Positions 1 through 8,443 of a stretch of 64,000 nucleotides of DNA are shown here, one piece after another. Below the pieces are notes generated by a model, which ran no database searches, was not told the origin of the DNA, and saw only the letters and a program-made list of their open reading frames with translations. The DNA comes from Arthrobacter endolithicus (GTDB lineage Bacteria > Actinomycetota > Actinomycetes > Actinomycetales > Micrococcaceae), in NCBI RefSeq assembly GCF_026627425.1, contig NZ_JAPNLH010000014.1, forward strand, positions 1 through 64,000, given 5' to 3'. The position numbers and the translations under genes were made by a program. How positions within the stretch are numbered: the first letter of the stretch is position 1; each line of letters begins with the position of its first letter.

Positions 1-107
1 GCCGCAGCGCAGCAGCCGCGGACCAGCTCGCCGCCGCAGGCTTCACCGCGTACACCATGCCCGGCGGAATGCTCGATTGGACAGCCGCAGGCTTCCCCAT
101 CAGCTGA
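1..107 (+). CDS. Rhodanese-domain protein, C-terminal end (partial)
   Basis: The third frame is open from the window edge and ends at TGA 105-107. The last residues read PGGMLDWTAAGFPIS, the usual end of a rhodanese (sulfurtransferase) domain, where a Gly-Gly/Trp motif follows the last helix. The rest of the gene, including any catalytic Cys, lies outside the window. It is followed by a strong hairpin and then a second rhodanese gene, so it is probably part of the same sulfur-handling cluster. Assignment rests on about 34 residues only. Confidence 0.6.
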   Translation, partial: RSAAAADQLAAAGFTAYTMPGGMLDWTAAGFPIS

Positions 108-119
108 GCCCACCAGAGC

Positions 120-155
120 GCCCGGGCGGCATGCCCTCCCACCTGCCGCCCGGGC
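120..155 (+). terminator. Probable intrinsic terminator after partial rhodanese gene
   Basis: An 11-bp perfect inverted repeat (GCCCGGGCGGC and its complement) with a 14-nt loop starts 12 bases after the stop codon and is followed by a T-rich stretch (TTCTACTT). Confidence 0.6.
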
Positions 156-264
156 TTCTACTTGACCGGACCGTGTCCCTGACACGGCCGCCCGAACGCT
201 GGGCGGCGGCTGCGTACAAACGCGGCCGCCACCGGAAACGTTCCACAATATATCGAAAGAGATC

Positions 265-873
265 ATGACTTCCTTGACTACAACCCCCACCGTTGATTCC
301 GCTCCTCAGTCCATTGATGCCCCCACTCTGAAGGCCTGGGAAGAAAACCACGACGATCTGATGATCGTTGACGTGCGCAGCGGCGCAGAGTTTGATGCCC
401 TGCACATCTTGGGCTCTTACCATGTACCGCTGGCCATGCTCAGCGAACATGCGGAAGAGTTCGCGGCAAAAATGGGCACCCGCGTGGTCCTTGTCTGCCA
501 GTCCGGTAACCGGGCCGAGCAGGCCCGCAAGCACCTGGATGCTGTTGGTCTGGCCAGTGCCAGTGTCCTTTCCGGCGGGGTCCCGGCTTACGCAGCCGCC
601 GGCGGCAACGTGGTCCGCGGCCGCGGCCCGTGGGCGCTGGAGCGCCAGGTCCGGATGACCGCGGGCTCCCTCGTCCTGGCCGGCGTGCTCGGCAGCAAGT
701 TCATCTCGCCCAAGCTGGGCCTGCTCGCCGGCGGGATCGGGGCCGGGCTGACGTTTTCCGCCGCGACCAACAGCTGCGCGATGGGCAAGGCACTGTCCGC
801 GATGCCGTGGAACCGCTCCGCTAATGAGCCCACCGCGCACCAGGCCCTGCAGACCCTGAGCGCCCGGGCATGA
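265..873 (+). CDS. Rhodanese-like sulfurtransferase with C-terminal membrane (DUF2892-like) segment
   Basis: A 202-aa protein. Residues about 20-115 form a rhodanese domain: the strand IVDVRSGAEF and the active-site loop CQSGNRAEQ, whose Cys would carry the persulfide sulfur, are intact, and a GGVPAY motif follows. Residues about 130-180 are hydrophobic (MTAGSLVLAGVLGSK and LGLLAGGIGAGLTF), matching the DUF2892 membrane segment often fused to rhodaneses, so the enzyme is probably membrane-anchored with a cytoplasmic catalytic domain. Its stop overlaps the start of the TauE gene (ATGA), implying translational coupling. With the persulfide dioxygenase at 3591-5000 and the CstR-like regulator at 5194-5451 this fits a cst-type reactive sulfur pathway. 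Confidence 0.88.
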   Translation: MTSLTTTPTVDSAPQSIDAPTLKAWEENHDDLMIVDVRSGAEFDALHILGSYHVPLAMLSEHAEEFAAKMGTRVVLVCQSGNRAEQARKHLDAVGLASASVLSGGVPAYAAAGGNVVRGRGPWALERQVRMTAGSLVLAGVLGSKFISPKLGLLAGGIGAGLTFSAATNSCAMGKALSAMPWNRSANEPTAHQALQTLSARA

Positions 874-1634
874 TCCTCCCCGCGGCGGCGTTCGGGCTGA
901 TCGTCGGCGCCCTGCTGGGCCTGGTCGGCGGCGGCGGATCCATTCTCGCCGTGCCCGCCCTGGTCTATGGCGTGGGGCTGCCGCTTGCCGCGGCGATCCC
1001 GACGTCGCTGGTCGTTGTCGGCGCTTCCTCCGCCGTCGCGGTGCTGCCCCGGTTACGGACCGGGGTGAACTGGCGGCTGGCGCTGATCATCGGCGCGGCA
1101 GGAACCGTGACCGCGTACCTCGGCGCGGCGGTTAACCGGCTCCTGGATCCGAAGATCCTACTGCTGGTCTTCGCCGTCATCATGGTCTTCGCCGGGATCC
1201 GGATGCTGATGCCGTCCACGACCGCCGGAGGGGCCTGCGCGCTGCCCGGCGGCGGGATCAACTGGCGCAGTTGCCTGCCCAAGGCGATCGCCACTGGAGC
1301 CGTCGTGGGGTTCCTGACCGGCCTGCTCGGCGTCGGGGGCGGTTTCCTGATCGTCCCGGCCCTCACGCTGGTTCTCGGGCTCCCGATGGCGTTGACCGTC
1401 GGAACGTCCCTGGTCATCATCGTCATTAACTCCGCCGCCGGGTTCGCCGCTCACCTGGGTGACCTGCAGATCGACTGGGCCGTCACGGCAGCCTTCGCGG
1501 TCACGGCGATGGCAGCCTCGCTCGTGGCCGGACGGATCGGCCGCAGGATTCCGGACACAGCGCTCAAGCGCGGCTTTGGCATCCTGGTCCTGGTGATTGC
1601 CGCCTACGTTGCCATCCAGGCAATCCTCTCCTGA
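870..1634 (+). CDS. Sulfite exporter TauE/SafE family (TSUP) permease
   Basis: A 254-aa polytopic membrane protein with the two internally repeated halves of the TSUP family: the repeated signature GLVGGGGSILAVPALVYG (about residues 17-34) and GLLGVGGGFLIVPALTL (about 151-167). It overlaps the preceding rhodanese gene by 4 bases. Family members export sulfite, sulfoacetate or related anions. Here the neighbours suggest export of sulfite or thiosulfate formed by persulfide oxidation; the substrate is inferred, not seen. A strong hairpin lies 20 bases past the stop, so the rhodanese-TauE pair is a transcription unit. Confidence 0.9.
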   Translation: MILPAAAFGLIVGALLGLVGGGGSILAVPALVYGVGLPLAAAIPTSLVVVGASSAVAVLPRLRTGVNWRLALIIGAAGTVTAYLGAAVNRLLDPKILLLVFAVIMVFAGIRMLMPSTTAGGACALPGGGINWRSCLPKAIATGAVVGFLTGLLGVGGGFLIVPALTLVLGLPMALTVGTSLVIIVINSAAGFAAHLGDLQIDWAVTAAFAVTAMAASLVAGRIGRRIPDTALKRGFGILVLVIAAYVAIQAILS

Positions 1635-1654
1635 CAGTGACGGCAAAGGAATAC

Positions 1655-1690
1655 AGAAAGCGCCGGAGGAAGTTTCCTCCGGCGCTTTCT
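1655..1690 (+). terminator. Intrinsic (possibly bidirectional) terminator between tauE-like gene and small zinc protein
   Basis: A perfect 17-bp stem (AGAAAGCGCCGGAGGAA and its complement) with a 2-nt centre. The flanking A and T runs could serve transcription arriving from both strands: the tauE-like gene from the left and the small Cys-rich gene (1734-1901) from the right. Confidence 0.8.
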
Positions 1691-1733
1691 CTATTCCCCA
1701 CTGTCCTAGTACCCCGGGGCCGGCAGGGTTGGT

Positions 1734-1901
1734 CTACCGTCCGAACAGCTTCGCGAAGAAGCCCTTCCCGGTCAACTTTTCCTGCTCGTGCCCGCGGCAG
1801 CGCTGGGAGCTGGGAACCCCGCGCATGACCTGGTCAATGTGCTGGCCGCAGCCGGCCCACGTCGTCTTACCGCATTTCTTACATGTCACTGCACGGCACA
1901 T
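1734..1901 (-). CDS. Small Cys-rich (zinc-ribbon-like) protein
   Basis: A 55-aa protein starting at ATG 1901 with a GGGGAG ribosome-binding site 7 nt upstream. It begins MCRAVTCKKCGKTTWAGCG: three cysteines in C-x2-C and C-x7-C spacing, a later RCRGH, and a basic tail ending FFAKLFGR. The pattern suggests a small metal-binding protein; I do not recognise a named family with a known function. Its promoter overlaps a CsoR/CstR-type palindrome (1939-1954), so it should belong to the same regulon as the persulfide dioxygenase. Whether it binds zinc, copper or a persulfide is not determinable here. Confidence 0.7.
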   Translation of the reverse strand: MCRAVTCKKCGKTTWAGCGQHIDQVMRGVPSSQRCRGHEQEKLTGKGFFAKLFGR

Positions 1902-1938
1902 CTGCTTGCTCCCCTACTGGCTGGATTGTCTTATCAGT

Positions 1939-1954
1939 ATACCCCATGGGGTAT
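1939..1954. promoter_or_regulatory. CsoR/CstR-type operator upstream of the small Cys-rich gene
   Basis: The 16-bp perfect palindrome ATACCCCATGGGGTAT. On the minus strand it runs directly into TATACT, a good -10 element about 35 nt before the start codon at 1901, so a bound repressor would block RNA polymerase. The sequence matches the known ATACCCC/GGGGTAT half-sites of CsoR-superfamily repressors. Two more copies lie at 5072-5087 and 5140-5155. Confidence 0.75.
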
Positions 1955-2184
1955 TTTCGATGAGAAATACGTGCATCCCGCAGACAAGTCACCGGTCCAG
2001 CGCGTCGGTGCGTCGCCACCACGTCTGTCTCTGGCTGGCCGGCGTCGTGGATCGGACTCGTCGGTGGGAGCCGTCCTCCTGTTGATCGGATCGCGTAGCC
2101 ATAGCGGCTTGGCAGGAGTCCTCGTGGGCCCGGCATCGAGCCAAGCGGTACGCAAGGCCCTTGCCCTGCAGGGGTGGGGGGCTA

Positions 2185-3492
2185 CTACGGCGCCGGTGCG
2201 GTTCCTGAGGTTGCGGGTTTGTGGTCGGTTCCGCGCATCCGAACGGCCACGAGGATTCCTGATAATGCTGTGAGGGCGGCGACGACGGCGACGGCCGCCG
2301 GGATGCCGTAGGCGTCGGCGAGGATCCCGGCGAGCAGCGCGCCGACGGCGAATCCGCCGTCTCGCCACAGCCGGTAAATCCCCACCGAGCGTGCCCGCCA
2401 GGCCGGGTGCGCGACGTCGCCGATGGCGGCCAGCAGGGTCGGGTAGACCATGGCGGTACCGGCGCCGAGCAGGACCGCTGCGGCCAGCCAGAACCCGAAG
2501 TCGTGGCCGACGGCGACCATTCCAAGGGCCGCTGCCTGGATGAGCATGCCGCCTACGATCAGCCATTTACGCCCGTACTTATCCGACAGCGCACCTGTGA
2601 CGAGCTGGCCCGCGCCCCAGACGGCCGGGTAAACGGCCGCCAGGATGCCGATGTCCCCGATGCTCAGTCCGGCTGCGGCGAAGAGGACGGGGAACAGCCC
2701 CCAGGCGAGGCCGTCGTTGAGGTTGTTCACCAGACCGGCCTGGCTGACTGAGGACAGGGATTTGTCCCGGAAGCTGGTCAGGGTGAAGACGTCCCGGTTG
2801 CTGAGCTCCGCGTGGGCTCCGGCATGGGCCACGGTGTGGTTGGCGGCTTCCAGTCTGGCATGGTGATGGGTTTCCTTCACGGCCAGCACCGACAGTCCCA
2901 GCCCGAGCGCGATGAAGGCGGCGCCGAGCAGGAACGGCCCCGGCCGCAGCCCGTGGGTGGCGGCGATGTAGCCGGTGGCCAGTGCCGTGGCGGCGACGCC
3001 GAGGTAGCCGGCCGCCTCGTTCAGGCCCATGGCCAGGCCCCGGCGCGAGGGGCCGGCGAGGTCCATCTTCATCATCACGGTGGTGGACCAGGTCAGGCCC
3101 TGGCTGATGCCCAGGATCACGTTCGCGGCGACGATCCAGGCCCAGGACGGTCCGAGAATCAGCAGCAGCGGCACGGGGATGGCGATGAGCCAGCCAGCCA
3201 CGAGGACCGGTCTGCGGCCGTAGCGGTCCGAGAGCGTGCCGGCGAAGTAGTTGGTGGCCGCCTTGGCGAGGCCAAACGCGAGGATATACGTCAGGGCGGA
3301 CGTGTAAAGGTCCAGGTGGAAGACCTGGTCCGCCAGTAGGGGTAACACCGTGCGTTCCTGGCCGAGGGTGCCGCCGACGAGGGCGTTGACGGCTACCAGA
3401 AGCATGAACTGGGCCAGGTTCTGCCGCAGGCCCAGCGTAATACCGGGTCGCGCTCCGAGGCGCTGCGGTGAAGAGGTGTTGCCGGATGTCAT
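2185..3492 (-). CDS. MFS transporter
   Basis: A 435-aa, 12-TM major facilitator protein with the loop motif A repeated in both halves (GTLSDRYGRRP near residue 85; GALSDKYGRK near residue 300). A His-rich cytoplasmic linker (ETHHHARLEAANHTVAHAGAHAE, about residues 205-228) separates the two halves and could sense or bind a metal. It lies just downstream of the persulfide dioxygenase gene on the same strand, separated by a hairpin. Related MFS genes often accompany MBL-fold/rhodanese genes, but the substrate is unknown. The His-rich linker is the one distinctive feature. Confidence 0.88.
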   Translation of the reverse strand: MTSGNTSSPQRLGARPGITLGLRQNLAQFMLLVAVNALVGGTLGQERTVLPLLADQVFHLDLYTSALTYILAFGLAKAATNYFAGTLSDRYGRRPVLVAGWLIAIPVPLLLILGPSWAWIVAANVILGISQGLTWSTTVMMKMDLAGPSRRGLAMGLNEAAGYLGVAATALATGYIAATHGLRPGPFLLGAAFIALGLGLSVLAVKETHHHARLEAANHTVAHAGAHAELSNRDVFTLTSFRDKSLSSVSQAGLVNNLNDGLAWGLFPVLFAAAGLSIGDIGILAAVYPAVWGAGQLVTGALSDKYGRKWLIVGGMLIQAAALGMVAVGHDFGFWLAAAVLLGAGTAMVYPTLLAAIGDVAHPAWRARSVGIYRLWRDGGFAVGALLAGILADAYGIPAAVAVVAALTALSGILVAVRMRGTDHKPATSGTAPAP

Positions 3493-3519
3493 CGCTGCAC
3501 TCCAGTAGCTGGGGATCCG

Positions 3520-3559
3520 GCGTTGGCGGTGGCCCGGTGTCCCGGGCCGCCGCCAACGC
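3520..3559 (-). terminator. Hairpin between persulfide dioxygenase and MFS genes
   Basis: A long GC-rich inverted repeat (arms GCGTTGGCGG-T-GGCCCGG and complement with one G-U pair) lies in the gap between the two minus-strand genes. It lacks a clear T-run on the minus strand, so it may attenuate rather than end transcription. Confidence 0.5.
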
Positions 3560-3590
3560 TGTCAATCACTTATTTCAGATAGGGCCTGGG

Positions 3591-5000
3591 TTAGTTGCTG
3601 GAGACGGATTCGCGTGACTGCTGCCAGGCGGCCCAGCCTGTGTAGCTGCCGTCGAGTTCGACGACATCATAGCCGGCGCGGCGCAGCGCGGACGCCGCCA
3701 CGGAGTTCCGGACCCCGCTCTGGCAGTAGCTCACGATAGTGCCTTCGGCCGGGAGTTCGTCAAGGTGCCACATCACGCGGCCGCCGCTGAGCTGGTGGGA
3801 GCCGGGGATGTGCCCGGCTGCGTGCTCGGTGCGGTTGCGGACATCGAGCACCATCGCGGCGTCGAAGCCTTCGAGTTCTTCGGGTTGGATCAGCTTCGGC
3901 GTGCTGGCAGGCAGTCCCTCGATGCTGGTGACGTAGCCGGCGATCTGGTCGATGCCGACCCGGACAAGGTGGTCCCACATCTGCTGCGCGGACGCCTGGT
4001 CCGGCGCCAGCAGCACCAACGGGTTCTTGTCCTTTTCCGTGTCCACGACCCAGGCACCGAAGCTTGCGGTCGACTTACCGTCCGGGATATTCACCGAGCC
4101 GGTGACGGTGCCCTGATGGACCTCGGCGTTGGACCGCGTGTCCACGAACGTTACTGTGTCTGAGGCGAGGTCCCCGGCGACGTCAGCGGGGGCGAGTTCC
4201 TCCAGCGGGGCACGTTCGCCCATCACGGCCGGGCCCTGTCGGTTTTCGCGCTTCATCCGGCCGAAGTAGGCGTGGGCGTCGGGTTGGCCGTTGAGGAGTT
4301 CGTTAATGAAGCCTTCCTCGTCATTGGCGGCCAGGTACGGCCCCCACCAGGAGTAGAGCCGCTCGTAGCCGACTGTGGAGGAGGGGAGGGCGCCCAGGGC
4401 CTTGCCGCAGGCGCTGCCGGCGCCGTGGCCGGGGTGGACCTGAACGTGATCCGGCAGGGTCAGGAATTTATCCCGCAAGCTGGTGAAGAGTTGCTTGGCC
4501 CCGGCGAAGCGGGTGTCCACGCCGCCGGCGGCCTCATCGAGCAGGTCAGGCCGACCCAGGTCGCCGGCGAAGACGAAGTCCCCGGAGAGCAGGTATCCCG
4601 GAGTGTCGGCGAATGCCCCGTCGGTGATCAGCAAGGACAGGTGCTCCGGGGTGTGGCCGGGGGTATGCACGGCCTTGATGGTGATGTTTCCCAGGATGAT
4701 CTCATCGTTATCGACCAGGCGTTCAGCCGCGAACCCGTACTGCCAGTGGGTCCCGCCCTCACCGGAGACATAAGCGGTGGCGCCGGTCGCGGCGGCCAGT
4801 TCACGGGTCCCGGAGAGGAAGTCGGCGTGGATGTGGGTTTCGGTGACGGCGACGATCTTCATCCCGTTCGCTGCCGCCAGGGTCTGGTAGACGGCAATGT
4901 CTCGTCGGGGGTCCACCACAAGGGCTTCGCCCTTGGCCTGGCAGCCGATCAGGTAGCTGGCCTGCGACAGGTCTTCGTCATAGATGCGCTCTAAAAGCAT
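3591..5000 (-). CDS. MBL-fold persulfide dioxygenase fused to two rhodanese domains (CstB-like)
   Basis: A 469-aa protein. The ATG at 5000 (MLLERIYDED) is chosen because AAGGAGAG lies 4-9 nt upstream. Residues 1-230 are a metallo-beta-lactamase domain: THIHADF (His 55/57), HTPGHTPEHL, GDFVFAGDLGRPDLL and VHPGHGAGS supply the mononuclear iron ligands known from ETHE1-type persulfide dioxygenases. Residues about 260-350 form a rhodanese fold whose active loop reads LLAPDQASA with no Cys, a pseudo-rhodanese. Residues about 360-460 are an active rhodanese with loop CQSGVRNS (Cys near 425). This order is that of CstB, which oxidises low-molecular-weight persulfides to thiosulfate. Its promoter carries a CstR-type operator and the regulator gene lies divergently. 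Confidence 0.9.
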   Translation of the reverse strand: MLLERIYDEDLSQASYLIGCQAKGEALVVDPRRDIAVYQTLAAANGMKIVAVTETHIHADFLSGTRELAAATGATAYVSGEGGTHWQYGFAAERLVDNDEIILGNITIKAVHTPGHTPEHLSLLITDGAFADTPGYLLSGDFVFAGDLGRPDLLDEAAGGVDTRFAGAKQLFTSLRDKFLTLPDHVQVHPGHGAGSACGKALGALPSSTVGYERLYSWWGPYLAANDEEGFINELLNGQPDAHAYFGRMKRENRQGPAVMGERAPLEELAPADVAGDLASDTVTFVDTRSNAEVHQGTVTGSVNIPDGKSTASFGAWVVDTEKDKNPLVLLAPDQASAQQMWDHLVRVGIDQIAGYVTSIEGLPASTPKLIQPEELEGFDAAMVLDVRNRTEHAAGHIPGSHQLSGGRVMWHLDELPAEGTIVSYCQSGVRNSVAASALRRAGYDVVELDGSYTGWAAWQQSRESVSSN

Positions 5001-5071
5001 GGGGCTCTCCTTCGTTGGGCGGTGGGGGAGTTTCCGGGAGGGGATCCTCCGTTCCTCTCTCCACAACGGTA

Positions 5072-5087
5072 ATACCCCAGGGGGTAT
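5072..5087. promoter_or_regulatory. CsoR/CstR-type operator in the persulfide dioxygenase promoter
   Basis: The sequence ATACCCCAGGGGGTAT is a near-perfect 16-bp palindrome, 72 bases upstream of the start at 5000. It lies in the promoter of the minus-strand persulfide dioxygenase gene and in the shared divergent region with the repressor gene. Confidence 0.75.
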
Positions 5088-5139
5088 CTTGCAAGTAGTC
5101 AGCGCCGGGCCGGATGCGCCCGTCCCGCGGCTGGACTAT

Positions 5140-5155
5140 ATACCCCCACCGGTAT
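5140..5155. promoter_or_regulatory. CsoR/CstR-type operator at the regulator's own promoter
   Basis: ATACCCCCACCGGTAT has the same half-sites with a weaker right arm. It overlaps a plus-strand -10-like element (TATAGAAT), 39 bases before the ATG at 5194. This suggests autoregulation, with weaker binding than at 5072-5087. Confidence 0.65.
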
Positions 5156-5157
5156 AG

Positions 5158-5451
<294 letters not shown>

Positions 5452-5584
5452 GCTGCAACCAACCCAACACCAAACCCGGGAGCGCGGCTTTGTGGCCCGA
5501 GCCGCTTCCGGTCACGAATTGCCATGACTCCCGGGCTGACCGCCACGACAGAGACCGGTGAACCAGGAACGGAGCAGGAAAGTG

Positions 5585-5851
5585 ATGAACGGATACGGTT
5601 TCATGATGGGCTGGACGTGGGTGTTTTGGCTGCTCCTGATTATCGGTGTCGTCCTGCTCGTGATCCTTGCCGTACGGGCTTTTTCCGGGGGAATTACCCG
5701 ATCCGGGACCGGCCGAGGCCCTGGTCCGGAACATCCAAGCACTATGGGCGCCACTACCGCCCGACGGATTCTGGACGAACGGTACGCCAAGGGAGAATTA
5801 AGCACAGAGGAATACCGTGAACGGCTCAAGGTCCTCGGGGACGATGCCTGA
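5585..5851 (+). CDS. Small membrane protein with SHOCT domain
   Basis: An 88-aa protein. The ATG at 5585 has AGGAAA 5 nt upstream and is preferred to the GTG at 5558. A single membrane span (VFWLLLIIGVVLLVILAV, residues about 11-28) is followed by a linker and a C-terminal SHOCT motif, RRILDERYAKGELSTEEYRERL. SHOCT domains are short oligomerisation or tethering modules at the end of membrane proteins; the biochemical role is unknown. Its stop overlaps the start of the multicopper oxidase gene by one base (TGATG), so the two are translationally coupled. A decayed relative of this gene is visible at 7914-8060 on the other strand. Confidence 0.8.
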   Translation: MNGYGFMMGWTWVFWLLLIIGVVLLVILAVRAFSGGITRSGTGRGPGPEHPSTMGATTARRILDERYAKGELSTEEYRERLKVLGDDA

Positions 5852-7338
5852 TGCAACCTCTCAGCCGCCGCAGTGCCCTGATGCTGGGAGGTGTGGGTGC
5901 TGCGGCGGCAGCGACGGGCGCGGCCGGATTGCTCTGGAACCAGGCCATGGGATTCCAAGCTGCCGGCGGCCTGGACCTGAGTGAACCGCACGCCCTGCGC
6001 AGTGCCGATGGCCGGCTGCAGATTAAACTGTCAGCGGCCCAGGGCCAGGTGCGGATCGCGGGTCGGGACGCCGATGTGCTGTCCTATAACGGTTCCCTGC
6101 CCGGCCCCACCCTTATCCTGCAGCCCGGGGACCGGGTGAACGTGACGCTGGAGAACGGGCTGGGGGATCCGACGAACCTGCACGTCCACGGGCTGCACGT
6201 CTCCCCGCAGGGTAACAGCGACAATGTGCTGGTTTCGGTCGACCCGGGAGAGTCCTTTGACTATGAGTACCGGCTGCCGGTGAATCATCCGCCGGGTGTG
6301 TATTGGTACCACCCGCACCGCCACGGAAGCGTCGCCGACCAGGTCTTCGGCGGCCTGTACGGGGCGATCATCGTCCAGGACCCCCGACCCGTGCCGGTGA
6401 CCAGGGAACGGGTCCTGGTCATTTCGGACATCTCCCTGACCGGGGGCGGTTCCACCGCCACCGTTTCCGCGATGGAGAAAGTGATGGGCAGGGAAGGTGC
6501 GCTGGTCCTGGTCAACGGGCAGCTGAACGCGGCCATGGCCGCCCGGCCGGGCGAGCGTGAACGGTGGAGGATCATCAATGCCTGCGCCTCCCGGTACCTG
6601 AAACTGCGCCTTGACGGCCAGCACCTGCAGCTGCTGGGCCTGGATTCAGGCCGCTTCCAGAGTCCCAAGGACGTTGAAGAGGTGCTGCTGGCCCCGGGCA
6701 ACCGGGCCGACCTGCTCGTCACCACTGCCGCAGGGACCGCCATCCTGCAGACCCTGCCGGTGGACAGGGGTGGCATGGGATCCATGATGGGCGGCAACAA
6801 CGGCAGCGGACAGTCCCGGCCCGGCCGGGACGGGAACACCTTGGCCACTCTGGCCGTTGCCGGCGCACCGGCGGCTGCGCCGGGACCGGTCCCGGCGCAG
6901 CCTGCACCCAGGGACCTGCGGGCCGCCGCGGTGACCGCCCACCGGGAACTGGTCTTCGCCATGGGAATGGGCATGAACAGCGGCGGTATGGGCGGTGGGA
7001 TGGGGTCGGGGATGATGAGTTTCACCATCAACGGCAGGCCGTTTGACCCCGCCCGGGTGGACACCACGGTCCCCGCAGGTGCCATCGAGGAATGGACCCT
7101 GCGGAACACGAGCCCGATGGATCACCCCGTGCACCTGCACGTGTGGCCGATGCAGGTCATCGAACAGGCCGGTCAGCCCGTGGATAGCCCCGTGTGGCAA
7201 GATGTCGTCAACGTCCCGGCCCGCAGCAGTGTCCGGGTCAGGATCGCCTTCGATGACTTCACCGGTAAAACCGTCTATCACTGTCACATCCTGGACCACG
7301 AGGACAGCGGCATGATGGGCCTGATCGAAGCCCGGTAG
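5851..7338 (+). CDS. Tat-exported multicopper oxidase (CueO/laccase-like)
   Basis: A 495-aa protein. The N-terminus has a twin-arginine signal (SRRSALMLGG then a hydrophobic Ala/Gly stretch), so the folded enzyme is exported. All four copper-binding motifs are present: HLHVHGLHV (near residue 111), YWYHPHRHG (near 151), HPVHLHVW (near 425) and HCHILDHEDSGMMG (near 476, including the type-1 Cys and axial Met). Two Met/Gly-rich stretches (GGMGSMMGG, MGMGMNSGGMGGGMGSGMM) resemble the methionine-rich copper-binding loop of CueO, which suggests cuprous-ion oxidase or metal-tolerance activity. It is coupled to the SHOCT protein upstream. Being downstream of a regulator lacking the copper His, its own control is uncertain. 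Confidence 0.92.
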   Translation: MQPLSRRSALMLGGVGAAAAATGAAGLLWNQAMGFQAAGGLDLSEPHALRSADGRLQIKLSAAQGQVRIAGRDADVLSYNGSLPGPTLILQPGDRVNVTLENGLGDPTNLHVHGLHVSPQGNSDNVLVSVDPGESFDYEYRLPVNHPPGVYWYHPHRHGSVADQVFGGLYGAIIVQDPRPVPVTRERVLVISDISLTGGGSTATVSAMEKVMGREGALVLVNGQLNAAMAARPGERERWRIINACASRYLKLRLDGQHLQLLGLDSGRFQSPKDVEEVLLAPGNRADLLVTTAAGTAILQTLPVDRGGMGSMMGGNNGSGQSRPGRDGNTLATLAVAGAPAAAPGPVPAQPAPRDLRAAAVTAHRELVFAMGMGMNSGGMGGGMGSGMMSFTINGRPFDPARVDTTVPAGAIEEWTLRNTSPMDHPVHLHVWPMQVIEQAGQPVDSPVWQDVVNVPARSSVRVRIAFDDFTGKTVYHCHILDHEDSGMMGLIEAR

Positions 7339-7394
7339 CACAGCAGACCCACAGTCCGTTGCATGAATGAGAAAACCGATGAAGGAGCACAACA

Positions 7395-7805
7395 ATGAGC
7401 TACGCACACACCATCACCGTCACGCTGCCCTACGAAGAAGCAGTAACCCGGACCCGTGGAGCCCTCTCGGAGCAGGGCTTCGGCGTGCTCTCCGAAATTG
7501 ATGTCCGCGCCACCTTCGAGGCCAAGCTCGGCTCCGACGCCGGGCAGGGCCTGGGTGACTACCTCATCCTGGGCGTCTGCAATCCCGCCCTGGCACAAAA
7601 AGCCCTCGCCGCGGACCCCGACATGGGACTGCTGCTGCCCTGCAACGTCGTGATCAGACGCGGACCTGGCAACGACACCACCGTCATCCAGACCATCGAC
7701 CCGCAGACCATGGTCCAGCTCAGCGACGCCCCGGCCGTCGCCGAAGTCGCCTCGGACGCCGGCCACAGGCTCCTCGCAGCCCTGAAGGAACTCGAAACCG
7801 CCTAA
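7395..7805 (+). CDS. DUF302 family protein
   Basis: A 136-aa protein with AAGGAG 9 nt before the ATG. It has the DUF302 pattern: an N-terminal strand YAHTITVTLPYEEAVTRTRGALSEQGFGVLSEID, a central ILGVCNPALAQKAL with the conserved Cys-Asn-Pro, and LLLPCNVVIR with the second Cys. DUF302 proteins are small alpha/beta proteins found with sulfur-oxidation and metal-handling genes; their biochemical role is not established. Here it closes the unit of SHOCT protein, multicopper oxidase and DUF302. Confidence 0.88.
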   Translation: MSYAHTITVTLPYEEAVTRTRGALSEQGFGVLSEIDVRATFEAKLGSDAGQGLGDYLILGVCNPALAQKALAADPDMGLLLPCNVVIRRGPGNDTTVIQTIDPQTMVQLSDAPAVAEVASDAGHRLLAALKELETA

Positions 7806-8443
7806 GACCCGGCCAACAGGCGGCGACGGACCGCCCGCGGAGAGAACGAGTACGGTTGAACGCCGCGTGGCACCGGAGCCCGCCCTCCGGCCGGGCGGCC
7901 AGACTACCCGCCGAAGGTGCTGGTCGGCCTCAATGAGTCCCCGCCGAGAATACGCGGACGTTTCTGGTACTCCTGTGCGTTCAGTTCACCGCGTGAGTAT
8001 CGCTCAGCAAGGATCTCGCGGGCACCGTTCGACGGCTGCGGTTCGTGGGGCTGCAGTTTCAAGATACTTACACTTGAAGCTTAAACCGGTTTACTGGCGT
8101 AATCACGGCAATCGGCAACGCGCCGTCAGTCTTTCAGAGGCTGCTAATCGACGGTCCAGATGAAGCAAAGTGCGGGGCCGATCAGCAGGCCGCCCAACGA
8201 TGGATTGGTCTGAATGAGGCAGACTAATCACCCTCTGAAGCCTGATCCTGGGGCAAATGGGTTCAAATCGGAGTCCATGAAAGGAGTATATAGAAGAATA
8301 TGACTCAATATAACTATTTTTTTATAAGGATGCATCTTTATTTATGAAATTCATGCAACTCGCAGCGAAAAGTTAACCCAGGCTCGGGGCCTGGTCCTCG
8401 AGAACTCCACGCACCTCAAGTACCGCTGAAGCCACAGAAAACT
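7806..8443. other. Intergenic stretch with gene debris and an AT-rich patch
   Basis: Apart from the SHOCT-domain remnant listed separately, no gene is supported. Bases 8270-8360 are strikingly AT-rich for this replicon. They include a 15-codon ORF (ATG 8300, MTQYNYFF...) preceded by AAAGGAG, too short to accept as a gene without expression data. The patch lies at the junction between the sulfur island and the mobilization block. Confidence 0.4.
7914..8060 (-). pseudogene. Remnant of a SHOCT-domain protein
   Basis: The minus strand reads ...SNGAREILAERYSRGEL NAQEYQKRPRILGGD... up to a stop at 7914-7916. This is the same SHOCT motif as in the 5585-5851 gene (RRILDERYAKGELSTEEYRERL). No start codon with a ribosome-binding site or membrane span is found upstream, so only the 3' part of a second, inverted copy survives. 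Confidence 0.55.

Noticed and set aside
7867-8163. 98-codon plus-strand ORF after the DUF302 gene
   Set aside because: No ribosome-binding site, odd composition, and the opposite strand carries a recognisable SHOCT remnant.
8300-8347. 15-codon ORF MTQYNYFF... with AAAGGAG upstream
   Set aside because: Too short and in an atypically AT-rich patch; could be a leader peptide but nothing follows it.
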